A stretch of DNA of 64,000 bases. It comes from Capitulum mitella (lineage: Eukaryota; Arthropoda; Thecostraca; Pollicipedomorpha; Pollicipedidae). A program made the position numbers and the translations under genes. The stretch spans positions 22,167,822-22,231,821 of the forward strand of contig CP099842.1 in the NCBI GenBank assembly GCA_030062745.1, written 5' to 3'. Of the stretch, positions 24,063 through 36,159 are shown one piece after another (the first letter of the stretch is position 1; each line of letters begins with the position of its first letter). The notes under the pieces are model-generated. The model worked only from the letters and a program-made list of their open reading frames with translations. It searched no databases and was not told the DNA's origin.

Positions 24063-24360
24063 CAGCCTCAGCGGCGGCTGTTTTGCTCGGTTGCCGCCAG
24101 GGGGAGGGGCTCGGTGGAGGGGGGAGGGGGGGGGGCGGTCTCGCCGGCTGGCTGCCCGGCCACCGCTCGAGTCTCCCGCGCCAGTTTGCTGTGACCAGTC
24201 GAAGTCGCCGGCCGGGCCGCGCTCCGCACGCTGCCGTGTGGCGACGTAAACAGAGATTACCGTAACGGTACCGGGGTGACGGGGGTGAGCAGGCAGCCGC
24301 GCCACAGCCAGCCAGTCGGCCGCGGACGGCGACAGGAGAAGATTGCAGAGAACCGCGCTC
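24063..24360. promoter_or_regulatory. CpG-rich island
   Basis: A short G+C-rich block with GGGGGAGGGGGGGGGGCGG at 24,120 and GGCCGGGCCGCGC near 24,210. No exon could be attached. Confidence 0.3.
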
Positions 24361-25540
24361 GAGGCCCGTATCTCAGAAAAGGAGCACGAACGGAGGTTAG
24401 CCATGTTTTGACCGGTACGCCATCGACAACTGTACTGTGGTTCCAAAGCTTCTTGTAAATGTTTGAACAAAGAAATATGAATGCTCAAGGGGCCGCATAT
24501 CTCCCTGGTTCTTGTATCATAGCGCAGTGTTTTGTTTGCCTCATATTTCATGTTTGTTTTGGTTAAGTTTTCTATGAGGGTTATGCAAGGGTAATGATTG
24601 ATACTGGACTTGCGACTTGGTATAACCTATTCAGTACGCCCAGGTGTGCCTAAAAATATTCCGCAAAGGCACGCCGTTTCGGCCCATTGGAAGTATTTGT
24701 GTACCACGGTCACATTAAGCTGAAACCAAACGAACTTTATTTGGATGGTTGTTTGGAACTCGGAGTACAAATAATGTTTTGCAATTTCTTTGGATATAGG
24801 TCATAGAAATATACACATTTAGCACTATCATTTGCCATTTAACAATGTCATTTAGCAATATCATTGTCATGTTTTTCGTTATATTTCATCCAATTATATA
24901 CATGTTTATGAATATTTCATGCAACAATAAAATAAATGACAACTGCTGCAACAGTTTCAAAGAAAACAATTTTGAAAAAAGTGAAATGGAGGCCACGCCA
25001 CCAGCACCACATTTAAGGAATTACGAAATACGAAATAACTGTTTGAAATGATGTAGATGTCCAAATGTCCACTAAGTAACCAATTTAAAACATTTATATA
25101 CCATTCTCAGGAGCTTGACTGTATGGGGATACTCTTCCCCATGGGTAATTTCACACCGCAACGTTCTCATCTGGATGCCGCTGGAGAACGCGAAACATGG
25201 TATTGAATAAATTCGAGTCCAGGGGATCCTGCGGGGAAAAACATATTTTTTTTCTTTTCATCCAAACCATGTGATTTTAGCTTTTCATCCTCTAAATTGC
25301 TATTTTGGTTTGTTTATTTTTCCCAGATTTCGTACGCTTACCCATGGAAGCCATATATCGCCCATATTCTCCACATATCGCCGCCTGACAGGTCGGCAGA
25401 TAGACGACTCCAGGCGAGCGTGCCATTGCTTATCGGCCGCTAGACGGCCAAGGCCACCTGGACTGTTCCCATACGTCGGATTCCCCATTTTAAACCCAGC
25501 AACAATGTACGATTAGATAACAGAAACCCTCCCTCCGACG
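24361..25540. other. AT-rich stretch, no gene recognised
   Basis: 24,800-25,060 is strongly AT-rich with ATTTAGCAATATCATT-like partial repeats (ATTTAGCACTATCATT, TCATTTAGCAATATCATT). Nothing else supported. Confidence 0.5.
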
Positions 25541-25549
25541 TCGACCTGT

Positions 25550-26450
25550 GGAGGTTACAGCAGCCCCGAGTACGCCGCACCCACCCGCCCGTACCATCGC
25601 CGCGATGTCGGCGCGCCCGCTGGCTGGCCCTAGCCGTTGGCTGCGGCCCAGGGCTGTGCAGTCTCCCCAGAGCGGCGCAATGGGCGGGACGTCGCGGGCA
25701 GACACGGGCGCGGGCTCGCGGCCGTCGGCCGTCTCGTGCCGCCGGAGCGGTGCGGGATGGCAGCTTTCTTCGCCGGCCGGCGGTCGGCCGTGCCGGGCGC
25801 CGAGCGGTAGAGATCCGGCGCAGGTCATTCCCCGGTCGTCCCGGCGCGGACGTTTTTACCGTTACCGCCATTGGAAAGTGGCTTCCGTCTTTCACTGGAG
25901 CGCGGGCGGCGGCACATTTCACCTCTTCGCCACGTGACCGGGCGGCGCGCGGCCGCAGCCGGGCCGCGGCCGGTCACGTGACCGTCTGCACGCGGCGACA
26001 CCTTCGGCAGGTAGCGGCGGCCACGCGCCGCCGGGCCGAACGTGGCCCTTCACCCTGCAAAACTCGGGAAACGTCCGAGGCTTTGGCAGTTAGCCCACGG
26101 CCAGCTCAGAAGCTCAGCTGGGCGGCAGATTTTCCGAGGAGTCCGGCTCGACGTCATCAGACGCTTCGTCATCTCATCTGGCGGCGCACCGGCCGTCCGA
26201 CGAGAACGCGCGGTCCTTTGTCCGCGTGGCACGTTTCGTCGGAAGTCTCAGGCAGGACCGCGGAGCTGCAGACGGACCTCGGAGTCCGCACAGCATCCAG
26301 CACTCCCTTCGACTCCGGGCCGCCCAGGAATGGGCGGATCGGGAAGGCCTTGCGTGCCTGCGGTGCTGCTGACGCCGGCAGGAGCTACGCCGACCGACTG
26401 CGGCGCCGCCGCTCCCCGGCTGCGGTTAGTTGACATTCAGAGGTGACTGC
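25550..26450. promoter_or_regulatory. CpG-rich island with CACGTGAC motifs
   Basis: About 0.9 kb of high CpG density. It contains CACGTGAC at 25,931-25,938 and a perfect GTCACGTGAC at 25,973-25,982, the palindrome bound by bHLH-leucine-zipper factors of the USF/MiT (TFEB) class. Open frames on both strands are long but of the arginine/alanine/proline composition expected of GC-rich non-coding DNA. I see no attached exon. Confidence 0.45.
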
Positions 26451-27230
26451 AAGGGCATTCGGCTCCAAAACACAGCTCCGTGGGAAGCGCTCGGCCTGAG
26501 ACGCGGCAGGAAAGCCGGCAGCAAAAGTGCGGGTGCCGGGGCGAGATCGGATTTTGCAAAATGCAAATTTTCCCGCTTTTCGCAGCGACATCCTGCTTTT
26601 CCTTCCGTTAATCTCGGCTAATGTTTGAGCCGTGACTGGTTCCGTGGATCTGACGGGCAAATGCGCAGTTGGTTGGCAGAGGGCAGCCGTTGCCCGTCAA
26701 ACCCTGCCGATAGTACCGGCTCAATGATCCATACGTAACACGGAAACGTGACGCTGAGGCAGCACAAGACGACGAGTGAAGTGCCGCATCCAACGGAAGC
26801 GGTGCATGCACTGCTGCGTCATTCCGCCGTTTCGCGTATGAGAGACGTAATTACATGGGGAACACGGCAGTGCCTCTGAACAGCGGTGACACGCAGTTTC
26901 ACGGCCCTGATCTCACCGTCACACCGACGCCAGGTCCGTGACCTTCCTGGTAGATGTAAACACCCTGCACTCTTCCAGTCTTACAAAAATAAAACACGTT
27001 CTCCCGCTTAAGGTACGCGACCTTATTATCGTGGCTTCTTTGAAACTCTTGTTGTTTGATATGAACATAGAAAAATAAATGGTCGTAGCCACGGCAAAGC
27101 TCAAGAATGTATTCAAATACGTTTCCAGTCCCATTTTAATGTTGTAATATTCATACACAGTAGTTCTCTTGACTTACGTTTTAATGCTGGTTTGAGGTTC
27201 AGTTTAAAAAACCATCGTGTGTAGTGGATG
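26451..27230. other. No gene recognised
   Basis: Mixed composition falling to AT-rich. No supported feature. Confidence 0.45.
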
Positions 27231-27275
27231 ACATCAATAAACATCTGAGTCTGAGTCTGAATCCGAGTCTAACGT
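27205..27275 (+). repeat. Possible retroposon 3' tail
   Basis: GTGTAGTGGATGACATCAATAAACATCTGAGTCTGAGTCTGAATCCGAGTC contains AATAAA directly followed by a short imperfect (TGAGTC)n run. This is typical of the 3' end of a 5'-truncated LINE or SINE in invertebrates. No second copy here confirms it. Confidence 0.35.
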
Positions 27276-28099
27276 TCGATTACACAACACCCGCATCACC
27301 TCTCCGACTGCTATGTCACTGCTGTCTAGAGGCACAGACATGAACATATAATGGCACCAGCAGGCGTAGTCCCAGTGTATTTTTCTACTGGTTTCAATTG
27401 TCTCCTAAGTCACTTTAAAGTCAAATATAACGACCAAAGACGTATCCTGACAACTCCGTGAATCAAACTGGTTGAAGAGTTTCAATGGAAGTATATGGCA
27501 TATTGCCTTAAAACGCATGTTCGCTGGTCTTAAAACTGTTATCCCTTCAGGCGTTATCACCGTTGTTAAACCGGCAAGCTGGATACACTACTAATGGCGA
27601 CCAACAGTTTGACTCGTTATTTGGACGCATATTCCGTTTCGCAATACAATTCCTGGCTTGTTATCTCGAGTTTCCCTTATTTGAAAATGCCGAGAAGCCA
27701 GGGAAAATTTGTTATGTTTACCGAGCGGGAAGCCCTCAAGCGCTGGACATGCTCAGAATGACGCAAACTCCGTTGTAGGGCGTTGTTTGTTACGTTACCG
27801 GCGGATTAACAGAGGGCAAATTCCTCTGGCTACCGTTCATAATTGGATATCTGGCATTCCCACAGAGACAGACGTAAAAACAAACACTTGCTCTGGGCGA
27901 GGACGTGCATGCACAAAGCTGCAGGCGCGGGACATATAAAACAGTCAGATCTGTATGCGTGTACAAAACGCACGCACACGTCATGCACGAACGCCGTCTT
28001 CCACACTCCAACCTGTCATACGCCTCGTAAGTGTAAGCAGGTGGACAGGGACTCGGTGGACGTGGTCTGCGTATGAGCTGTGCGCAGTCCGCGCAGTGC

Positions 28100-28460
28100 G
28101 AGCTATGGACTGTGAGTTTCGGGCCGCTGACTGTTCACTGCGGACTGGGGACCGTGCGGACGCCGTCGCCAGGTGTGGCAATACCGACGGACACACCCAG
28201 CCGCGGTTTTTACGCCAGCCGTATCTTTGTTTCGGCATCTTCAATGGCATCACAGTGGGCTATTCAGAATGTGAATGGGCCTGGCGGCGTTTCCGCCGGG
28301 CGGCTGTGACGAGGTGCCAGAGGAGCCGGCGGCCGGCGGTCTGACGTCACAGGCGGCGGGTCGTGCGGCCCGGCTCGGCCGGCCGCTCGGTCAGCTGGGA
28401 ACCCGCCCGACCAGTCTCGGGAATCGGGCGCGGGGAAGGCGGCCGAGCACGTCCACACTG
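28100..28460. promoter_or_regulatory. CpG-rich island next to a minisatellite
   Basis: High CpG with CGGCTCGGCCGGCCGCTCGG at about 28,375, running directly into the 26-bp minisatellite. No exon supported. Confidence 0.3.
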
Positions 28461-28464
28461 CCGT

Positions 28465-28646
28465 CCGCACTGCCGTCCTGACCTTGACGTCCGCACTGCC
28501 GTCCTGCCCTTGACGTCCGCACTACCGTCCTGCCCTTGACGTCCGCACTGCCGTCCTGCCCTTGACGTCCGCACTGCAGTCCTGCCTTTGACGTCCGCAC
28601 TGCCGTCCTGCCCTTGACGTCCGCATTGCCGTCCTGCCCTTCACGC
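28465..28646. repeat. 26-bp minisatellite, seven units plus degenerate tail
   Basis: Seven consecutive units of CCGCACTGCCGTCCTGCCCT followed by TGACGT, with one or two substitutions each. Decayed units (CCGTCCTGCCCTTCACG) continue to about 28,760. Confidence 0.95.
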
Positions 28647-28760
28647 CTAACCTACCGTCATACCCTTCTCGTCATAGTCATTGTCTTGCCAATGTCGTCT
28701 AAATTACCGTCCTGCCCTTCACGTCCATGCTGCTATCCAGCCTTTCACATCGAATGACTG

Positions 28761-29400
28761 TCCGGCACTTCAGGTCTGCATGCTCCGGCTATTCAGGTCC
28801 GAACCGCTCTCCTACCTCTCCTGACTGCAGGCCATGGCACGCCGGTGACGGATTTTTTTTTGTAACAGTAAGACCAGAACCATTTTGAGGCAGTTTATAT
28901 CCACACAACACTATGTGGCTGGCTTAAAATTCTCCAAAGCTGATAGGGTGGGGATGCTGCCCTACCTAATCAGTACCCAACGGCCTGTTGCACCCAGGGG
29001 CCAAGGCAACGGCAATGCGCTGGTTTGCATTCACCCAAATGCTCCCTGCGACGCAATAATGGCCAAGCGCAGATGACAGGACTGATTTTGGGTGGTGTGC
29101 CGTAGAGGGCGGCGAGTTCGGCCGACGCGACGCCGACACCGCGTCACGCCGGCGCTGTCCGCACCGACAGCACCGAGCCGGCCGCCGCCAGTGACTGTTT
29201 ATCAAAGCAGCATCCTTGACACGCATTGCCGGCCGCCCCGGCGCCACCGCATAAATCCGGCGAACGAGGCGCCGCGCGGGGCCAGTCGTGCGTACACAGG
29301 TGGACGGAGGCTGCCGGGAACCGGAGCCCGGCCGGCCGCCGCGGTCCAGCCCGTCCGGCGGAGCGCGCCGACAGCCGGCGGCCGCAGTCCGCTGCACGGC
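28761..29400. other. No gene recognised; CpG-rich from about 29,100
   Basis: Contains a T-rich run at 28,852 and a CpG-rich block 29,100-29,400 with GCCCGGCCGGCCGCCGCGG near 29,325. No exon supported. Confidence 0.4.
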
Positions 29401-29401
29401 C

Positions 29402-29711
29402 GCTCAGGTGTGGCGTCACCGCTCAGATGTGACTGCTGTCTGCCGGCGTCACCGCTCAGATGTGATCGCAGTCCGCCGGCGTCACTTCTGAGATGTGTCG
29501 GCTGTCTGCCGACTCATCGCTCAGATGTGACGGCTGTCCGCCGGCGTCAAGGCTCAGATGTGGTGGTTGCCCGCCGGCGTCACCGCCCAAACGTGATCGC
29601 AGTCCGTTCGCGTCACAGCTCACGTATGACGGCTGTCCGGAGGTGTGACTGTTCAGATGTAAAGGCCGTCCGCTGACGTCTCCGCTCAGATGTGGCGGCT
29701 GTCTGACGCCA
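29402..29711. repeat. 33-bp minisatellite, about nine units
   Basis: Units follow the pattern GCTCAGATGTGACGGCTGTC then CGCCGGCGTCACC, with a period of 33 bp (one unit of 32). Divergence increases to the right. Confidence 0.93.
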
Positions 29712-30300
29712 CTCTGGCACAGTCGGACAAAGGCAAGCGTTTTCAGAGTCTCCATCGCTTCATTTTCTGGATCCGCGTTTGTTGCTGTGCGATGGAAGCA
29801 TTTTGAGCGAGGTTTCACTGTTCGAACCTGCGCACCGGTCTTATAAGGCAAGCTAACCAAGCTCTTTGCTCAATAATTTAATCGTGACTGATGAGTTCGC
29901 TGCCGGGCAACGTACGTGCCAAGTAACCTGTCGCATTTGGTGTTGCCGTAGTGTATTAACCTATCGGGTCACTGTAGGGATGCCCTGTTATGAATTATCG
30001 ACCCTGAGACGTTTAGTGGTTGGCGGGCCAGTTTCCCTATCTCGCATAGTCAGATCGAGCCAATGAACCATGCTCATTAAAAAAATGCAACATTTTGTGC
30101 TTGACGAGGGTTGGTTATGTATGTCCTTCCTCGGAAATCAGTGATCGCTTCGCTGGCGGGCTGTTAAGCCGAGCCAGAATGATGCGGCAGCGGGCGTTAT
30201 TCATGCCGCATGTGACAAATGGTCTGGTATCCGCAATCACACTGGAAACATTGACTGACCCTGAACCGGGCCGAATGCAAACCACCAATCATGGGCGCAG
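29712..30300. other. No gene recognised
   Basis: Mixed composition, no supported feature. Confidence 0.45.
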
Positions 30301-30830
30301 CAGGAAATCGCGCTGCGCGCGCTTCCGTCAGCGGTTTGCGGTCGCCGGAGCGTGCCGGAGTGGCCGCTCAACGAGGCGGAGCGGCTGGCGAACGCAGTCG
30401 GTCGCGCGCACGGCGCAGCCGGGCCCGCATGAACTTTGGCCGCTCTCCCCCAGTCTGAGCGGGCGCGGGCCGGCGGACGTAATCGGCCCCGGGATTCCGG
30501 CGCACGCCCGACTCGCGCGGCGCCGGCGGCCGCACGCGGCGACGCCCGGCGCGGCGGCGGCTGCCCGCGAAATGTCCGCGCCATTGTTCGCGACGGCCGC
30601 GCGGCGGCTGTCGACGGCGTCGACTGACTCGGCATGTGCGGTCGTTGCGTCGGCCGCTGTCGGGCTGATGCGAGGCCGCTGGTCGCCGCGGCGCCGGCTG
30701 TGTGGAGGACGCAGCCAGCCGGGGACGGAAGGCGCAGCGCCTGTTGAGCGTCGCGACGCTGTCTGTCGCGCCTCCAGAAAAGAAAAAAAAACTGCTTGCG
30801 GCAGGTTCTTTCGCGCCACCGGTTCAAGCT
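30300..30830. promoter_or_regulatory. CpG-rich island
   Basis: Very CpG-dense, with GCGCGGCGCCGGCGGCCGCA near 30,517. Frames open on several strands here are composition artefacts. It ends abruptly at an A-rich run at 30,779-30,790. Confidence 0.35.
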
Positions 30831-30859
30831 GCCGCACTCATAGGATCATATGCTGAGTA

Positions 30860-31848
30860 GGGACAACGCCACAGGGATGTCGCAAAAGGGATTTATGTGT
30901 GCAGTACGTTTGCAAACCTACATTAGCAGCGCCTTTAAGCCTCGGCACGATTAAGCAACAGTACGTTTTAGCTAAGCACACTGACACATAAGGAAGAAAC
31001 GCTCGGTAAGAAAAAAAGGACCTTTAGCCTGGAGTCACGTTTTCGTTCTGTTGCATTAAAATCTAAACTTTGCAGGTACTTGTCTTTCATCTTCCATTCC
31101 ATTACTTGCCATTTTTGTCTACTAGCATGTTAATTTGGAACCTGTCGCTAGTTTTCATAAGTCCCGGATACCTGGTGATCACTACAGCGACAGAAAAGCA
31201 GTTGGACGCTTTTTTGTGACAAAATGAAGACCTGGCTTTGCATTTTATCGCCATTGTTCGCATGTTACGTACTTCCAAGTCTCGAGGTCTTCAAAGCCAC
31301 CTGATGTCGTATGAAGCTCACTAAACATAAGGTTGTAGAAATATGGAAATGTTATGTGTCAGAGATAAAGCGAAGGTCTTCGCTGTCGGTTGCTTTCATG
31401 ACCTCCGCCAGACACTGCCCTTCAGATATCTTCTTGGAGTCTTCACTGGCCACTCAGAGGTTCGGCTCCAAGAAAAAGCTCGTGCTGTTTTAGGCTCATA
31501 GTTTTCTGCAACCAAGATGATTACCAAACCGTACGATTCATAATCCCGATTTGGTCCCGTCTTTCCGGGCCCCTGGATAATTATCAGACAGATTGTTCGT
31601 TACCTTCGTCAACCAGATTGCCTGCGGGCCCCACTGCGTCGTGATCAACGCTGAACTCTTAACATTAAAGGTCATATTGCGCCTTCTGTAAGCAATAGCA
31701 GACGCTAGAGGCATCGCTCCATGTTCGCTCACTGGATTAGAAAACCCGAGCTCAACATGCTTGACTCCCTTCATTTTTCTGAACATTGAATAAAGCCGGT
31801 GATGGTAATGGTAATGGTTGCAGTAAACATACAAGCGCATATACATGT
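30860..31848. other. No gene recognised
   Basis: AT-biased unique sequence. No supported feature. Confidence 0.45.

Positions 31849-31908
<60 letters not shown>
31849..31908. repeat. (AC)n(AT)n compound microsatellite
   Basis: About 11 AC units followed by about 18 AT units, uninterrupted. Confidence 0.97.
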
Positions 31909-31909
<1 letters not shown>

Positions 31910-34900
31910 AAACAGGAAGCTCCCAGCTGGGTTCCGCGCGACCAGGCACGCGCTCGTGACCAGCGGGCGGGCCTGGGTTACTGCCGCCGCTCCGTCAGCC
32001 GGTTCGATGGGTCGTGACGTCATGGAAAAGTGTGGCCTGATACCGCCACGGCCCAGACGTGAGGTACGTGACGCTTCAGGTAACTGTTGCTCTCGGCACA
32101 AGCCCGTGTGGCAGATAAAAAACAACTGGAGCTGTTCTTTACTTCTCAAGTGAAGACCAAATATTTTGCCGTTTTTTGTGGCACTGCCCCGGCGCTGCAC
32201 AACAGAAGAACACGAAAAAAGAATAAAACGACATCGGAGTGATGCGAAATATAAGGCCTCGCAACAGAGACAGAGATACAAATGTCGGAGCAAAGCCCTG
32301 CAGGCTGCTAAGCAGCAATGTTACTTGTGTGTAAGTAACGGTGCGTGGCATTTGAGTTTCCATTTTTCACTTCGGTTGGCAGATCGAGTAAAAGGAGACA
32401 GAACATAGAAGTTTTTTTTTTTAAATCTTGTGACGGGCAGGCCTTAACTTAAGTGACTCAAAGGATAGGCAAGTCTGTCGTCTGTCATCGTACGTCTGTC
32501 AGGTAGACTCGGATCCACGTTTGCAATGCATAATTCGTACTGGTTGGAATTCAATGAAGCTTTTTCGGAAAGAGCACCTTGAATACCCATTAAACTACGA
32601 CGAAAATAGTCTGAGGTCGCCCACACAAGGACAAAAAACTGCTGGCGTCCTTCAGTATCAACCGCATCTAAGGCACGCCTTGATCTGAATGTCCTGACTT
32701 TAAAAATTATGCTCCCAGCAGATGACATGGTTTACTGTTTACTTATTTCATTTTAAGACTCAGTACGACTGCTACGACAACGGCCCTACCCAGTCGAAAT
32801 ATTTCTGACGAACGCAAGTCTGAGCTTGCATTCAGTAGCAAAATGTCCAACTGATTCCAGGGAGCAAGCGCCGTGCCCCTTCTTGCCATGATAAACTTCC
32901 TAGTGCGGTCGTTGTGCTGCCGACAAATCGCCGATTGTACTGCACCTTGTGGTGTAACAGTGGAGCTAACGGGGCTGATTCGTCGCCGCAGTGACCCATT
33001 TCTGGTTTACAATGAACCTTGTAACGGCAATGGACAACGCCATGATAACTTTACCTTGAATAATTACATCGTTGAATCATTGCAGCCATACGTACAGAAC
33101 CCCCTATTCACCCTTCGGGCCTCTGCGGCACAGAGGTTTCTATTGTTCTTACCAAGGACTAGTTGATAAAAAATATCGTCTGATTACAAAAGGCGTGAGA
33201 ATGCTTCATTGTCTAAGGCCTGATTTTGCCCCTTCCCACGATTTTCACTTGGTCGAAAAGGACTACCGAATCCACGATGGATTTAAGCTAAAGCTAATTG
33301 CATTAACTGGATTGGAAATATTTGGGCGAAACTGTATGTCGAGATGACGCCGACATTCGAGGTTACAGTTAATTCATGTTGTTCTTCGCTACGTATCTCT
33401 CGCAAGATTGGTAGGATCGCATACACATGCATCGGCTAAAGCTGAGAAGTAGGAACGGAGGGCCAAGAAAGAAAGCTTTTTGGGAATTTAACACAACTCT
33501 CTTCGGGAAAAAAGCCTTTGCCGTCTACCCTCACTTCTCTGGATGCTCCTACGCTCTTGAGGTGAGGAGCGCCAGTCCCCGTCCCAAAACGAAGCCAGAA
33601 CGTCAAGCAGTAAGAAGAATCCGGCATTAGAAACCTACGCCCCTCAAAAGCTTTCAAAAGCTCTGCGCTCGTTGAAGTCGAATCAATCCGTGTTCTTCAT
33701 AAACTGCAGGCCGCAGTGGAGATGACTTCGGCCGTTAGAGCGAATCTGCGACGTTCAGCTGAACTTATTACGCCTCATGCACCCGGTGGGTGGTCACGGT
33801 ATTAGCTGAGCCCACGGTGGATGTAAAGCTGCAGAGGAGTATCAGCTGTGATTACCCTCGGTCATAACTCATAGATACATCCCCGTTAGCCGTGTAGTGT
33901 ACACAACGCCAAACAGTACATATAATTTACGGTCACGTAACTAGCCAGAAAAGAACGGCTGGCGTGATCAGTGTTGCGTCATGTAAAGGCTCACCCACCT
34001 GTTCCTGTCCGGATTTCAGGGGCACAACTCGGGATCAAAGCGACCGTTGCTGCTCCTCCATCCGGCGGTTGTCGTTGCATAATATTCCCGGCCGGGGGCG
34101 ACCAGTAGTTCCCATTCCACCATCTGCCCGAAACAGCCATCTCTCCATCATTTGGACAGATGGGGAAATGTCTGGCTGGTCATATGATGCCGTTTACTCA
34201 TTTGTTCAGCAGAATGAGGTGGACTATCATTTAGATTGGGTAAGCCGAAAAGTTACAGAACAGCTTTTCGTGTTCGGAGTACCCGTGGTTTTCACGCCGG
34301 CCATCAGTGCAGGAAAATTATTTTGTCGTCTGAAAACGTGGATGTCACTACCAGAGTCACTGGTGAGAAATGTGGTCCCAGTCGTCGGAGTAGGGATACG
34401 AAGCATCTCTTGGACGTAAAGGATACGAAGCATCTCTTGGACGTAAAACGTCTCACCTCTTTCTAACTCGGCGAATAACTAAAAGACTCTTTCTATCCGG
34501 CGCATGGGAAGAAACACGCCTCCTGCGAAGATGAAGCGTATTTCGTTCTTAATGATATGAAGATAGCCGTACCAGAATTACAGAATACTACAATATGAAA
34601 TACATATTCTCGATTAAAGGAAGATACGTTGTGTGGGTAGGAAACTTCGCTGTCCTCATAATGGCAGTCTGTTAATCACATACCTGTACTGCTCACGAAA
34701 AAACTCTGAACTATACCTATTCGTATCTGAGAAAACCGCCTTATGGACCATGCTGGGCTGGGTCATGATCACGCTTAGCATCGAGCACCGAATAACACAT
34801 TAAACTGTCCAGATTCACACTGTTATGCCATTTTCTATCAAATACAGTTTATTTTACATTGCATATGCAGCTGGAACTGATACCTCTCCTGGCAGCCCCA

Positions 34901-35100
34901 GATTGCGCCTAATAAAGGTTTCACTGTAGTCGATACGCTCCCGAGATGAGGTATTCACGAGTCTGAAGAATGGAAAGTGAAATTCAGCGGGGTACGTTGC
35001 CCAAGCGAGAATTACAAACGTCTGGGCTTCCAAGGAATGCAAACGAAGCGTAGATTCATGAAATGGCAAAAGCATAGTTTCGCATTGGTCAATGCCTTAC
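31909..35100. other. No gene recognised; one short tandem duplication
   Basis: The only structure seen is a perfect 27-bp direct duplication at about 34,395-34,449 (GGATACGAAGCATCTCTTGG then ACGTAAA, twice). Frames open for up to 150 codons lack motifs. Confidence 0.45.
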
Positions 35101-36130
35101 GAGCCGTGTCTTCCGGACGGACTCGGGTCCGAGAAGGTTTTTCTTCGTTTTCGCTTTTTGGCCGTCGGCTGGCCGGCCGGCCGGACCCGAGCCGCGGTCA
35201 CTGACCCACGGTCACTGACCTGAGGTCACTGACCCGCGGTCACCGGGCCGGCCAGCGCCGGGTCGGACGGGCGCCGGCTGGCGGTGACTCCGCTCTCATG
35301 GCGCCCGCCCGAGACGCTGTGTTGCAATGGCTCGTGGCCGTGCCGACTGAGGCGGACCGGCTGGGCCGGCCCGTCCGGACGCCGTACTCTCCCCGCCGGC
35401 CGCCGGTTGCCGCCGGTTGGCCAACCGCAGGTCAGCTGAAAAATTAGGGAAGCGCGGAGGACCGCAAGCCAATTAAATGCCCATAAGGCGCTGCGAGCGC
35501 CGGGCGGGGCGCCGTCACATTAATCTTATCTCGGAGGCGGCCGGAGCCGGCCGCCGTCGCCGCCGTCGCCGCATCTGCTGTAGAGCGAATGCGAAATGAC
35601 CGACGGCCGCCTCGGCCGGCCGCGGGCGGTCGGCGGGCGCCGGCGGCGGGACGAGCGTCAGACGCCGGGCGCCCTGCATCCCCGCCCGGGGTCTGAACGG
35701 GCCGGAGAACTGGCGTGACGTCAGCGCTCTGGGACCAGAACGAAGGGCTTCCCGGAGCAGGCCGGCCGAGGTTCGGTACTTTCCAGCGCGTTCACCCGGC
35801 CGGATCAGCCGGCTGTGTCACGAGCGGGGGATGGGGTCGCGACAGCGCGCCGCCATGTTTGTTTGCACTTTCGCCGCGGCGGAGCCGGCGCTCGTCTCCG
35901 CGAGCGCGGCGAAAGAGAAGGTGGCTGGCCGCCGCGTCTCGAGAGAGGCGGCTCGGCTCCGGGCGCGCCGCTGCGCCGTCATCGTTGCAGAACGCGGCCG
36001 GTCCCGTTTCCGCGCTTGCGCCATGCGGAAATGCCGCCTCTCTCTCCGGGGACTGTTCGTCTTCGCAGCAGTTCGCGCCGCGATGACGGTGTCTGCGGGA
36101 GAGGGTGGCGTCTGCCGATGGCTGAGCTCG
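35100..36130. promoter_or_regulatory. CpG-rich island with IR1 nuclear-receptor-type palindromes
   Basis: About 1 kb of dense CpG sequence. At its left edge are three GGTCACTGACC palindromes (35,196-35,206; 35,210-35,220; 35,224-35,234) at 14-bp spacing, plus a fourth half. Further in are GGCCGGCCGGCC at 35,171, CGCCGTCGCCGCCGTCGCCG near 35,555 and GCCGCCATGTTT at 35,849, which matches the YY1/Pho-type site. This is the strongest promoter-like candidate without an assigned gene. Confidence 0.45.
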
Positions 36131-36159
36131 TTGACATTGGCAGGCAACAAATGACTTTT

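Noticed and set aside
25440..26446. Frames of 112-227 codons on both strands
   Set aside because: Same composition effect in a CpG island; no conserved motif.
28465..28646. Regular direct repeats resembling a CRISPR array
   Set aside because: Units are contiguous with no unique spacers, and the window is eukaryotic; it is a minisatellite.
30095..30856. 253-codon plus and 196-codon minus overlapping frames
   Set aside because: They lie in a CpG-rich island where stop codons are rare. Arg/Ala/Pro-rich, no motif, and equally open on both strands.
31538..32293. 251-codon minus-strand frame
   Set aside because: It runs through the (AC)n(AT)n microsatellite (I-Y-I-Y / C-V-C-V) and has no domain.
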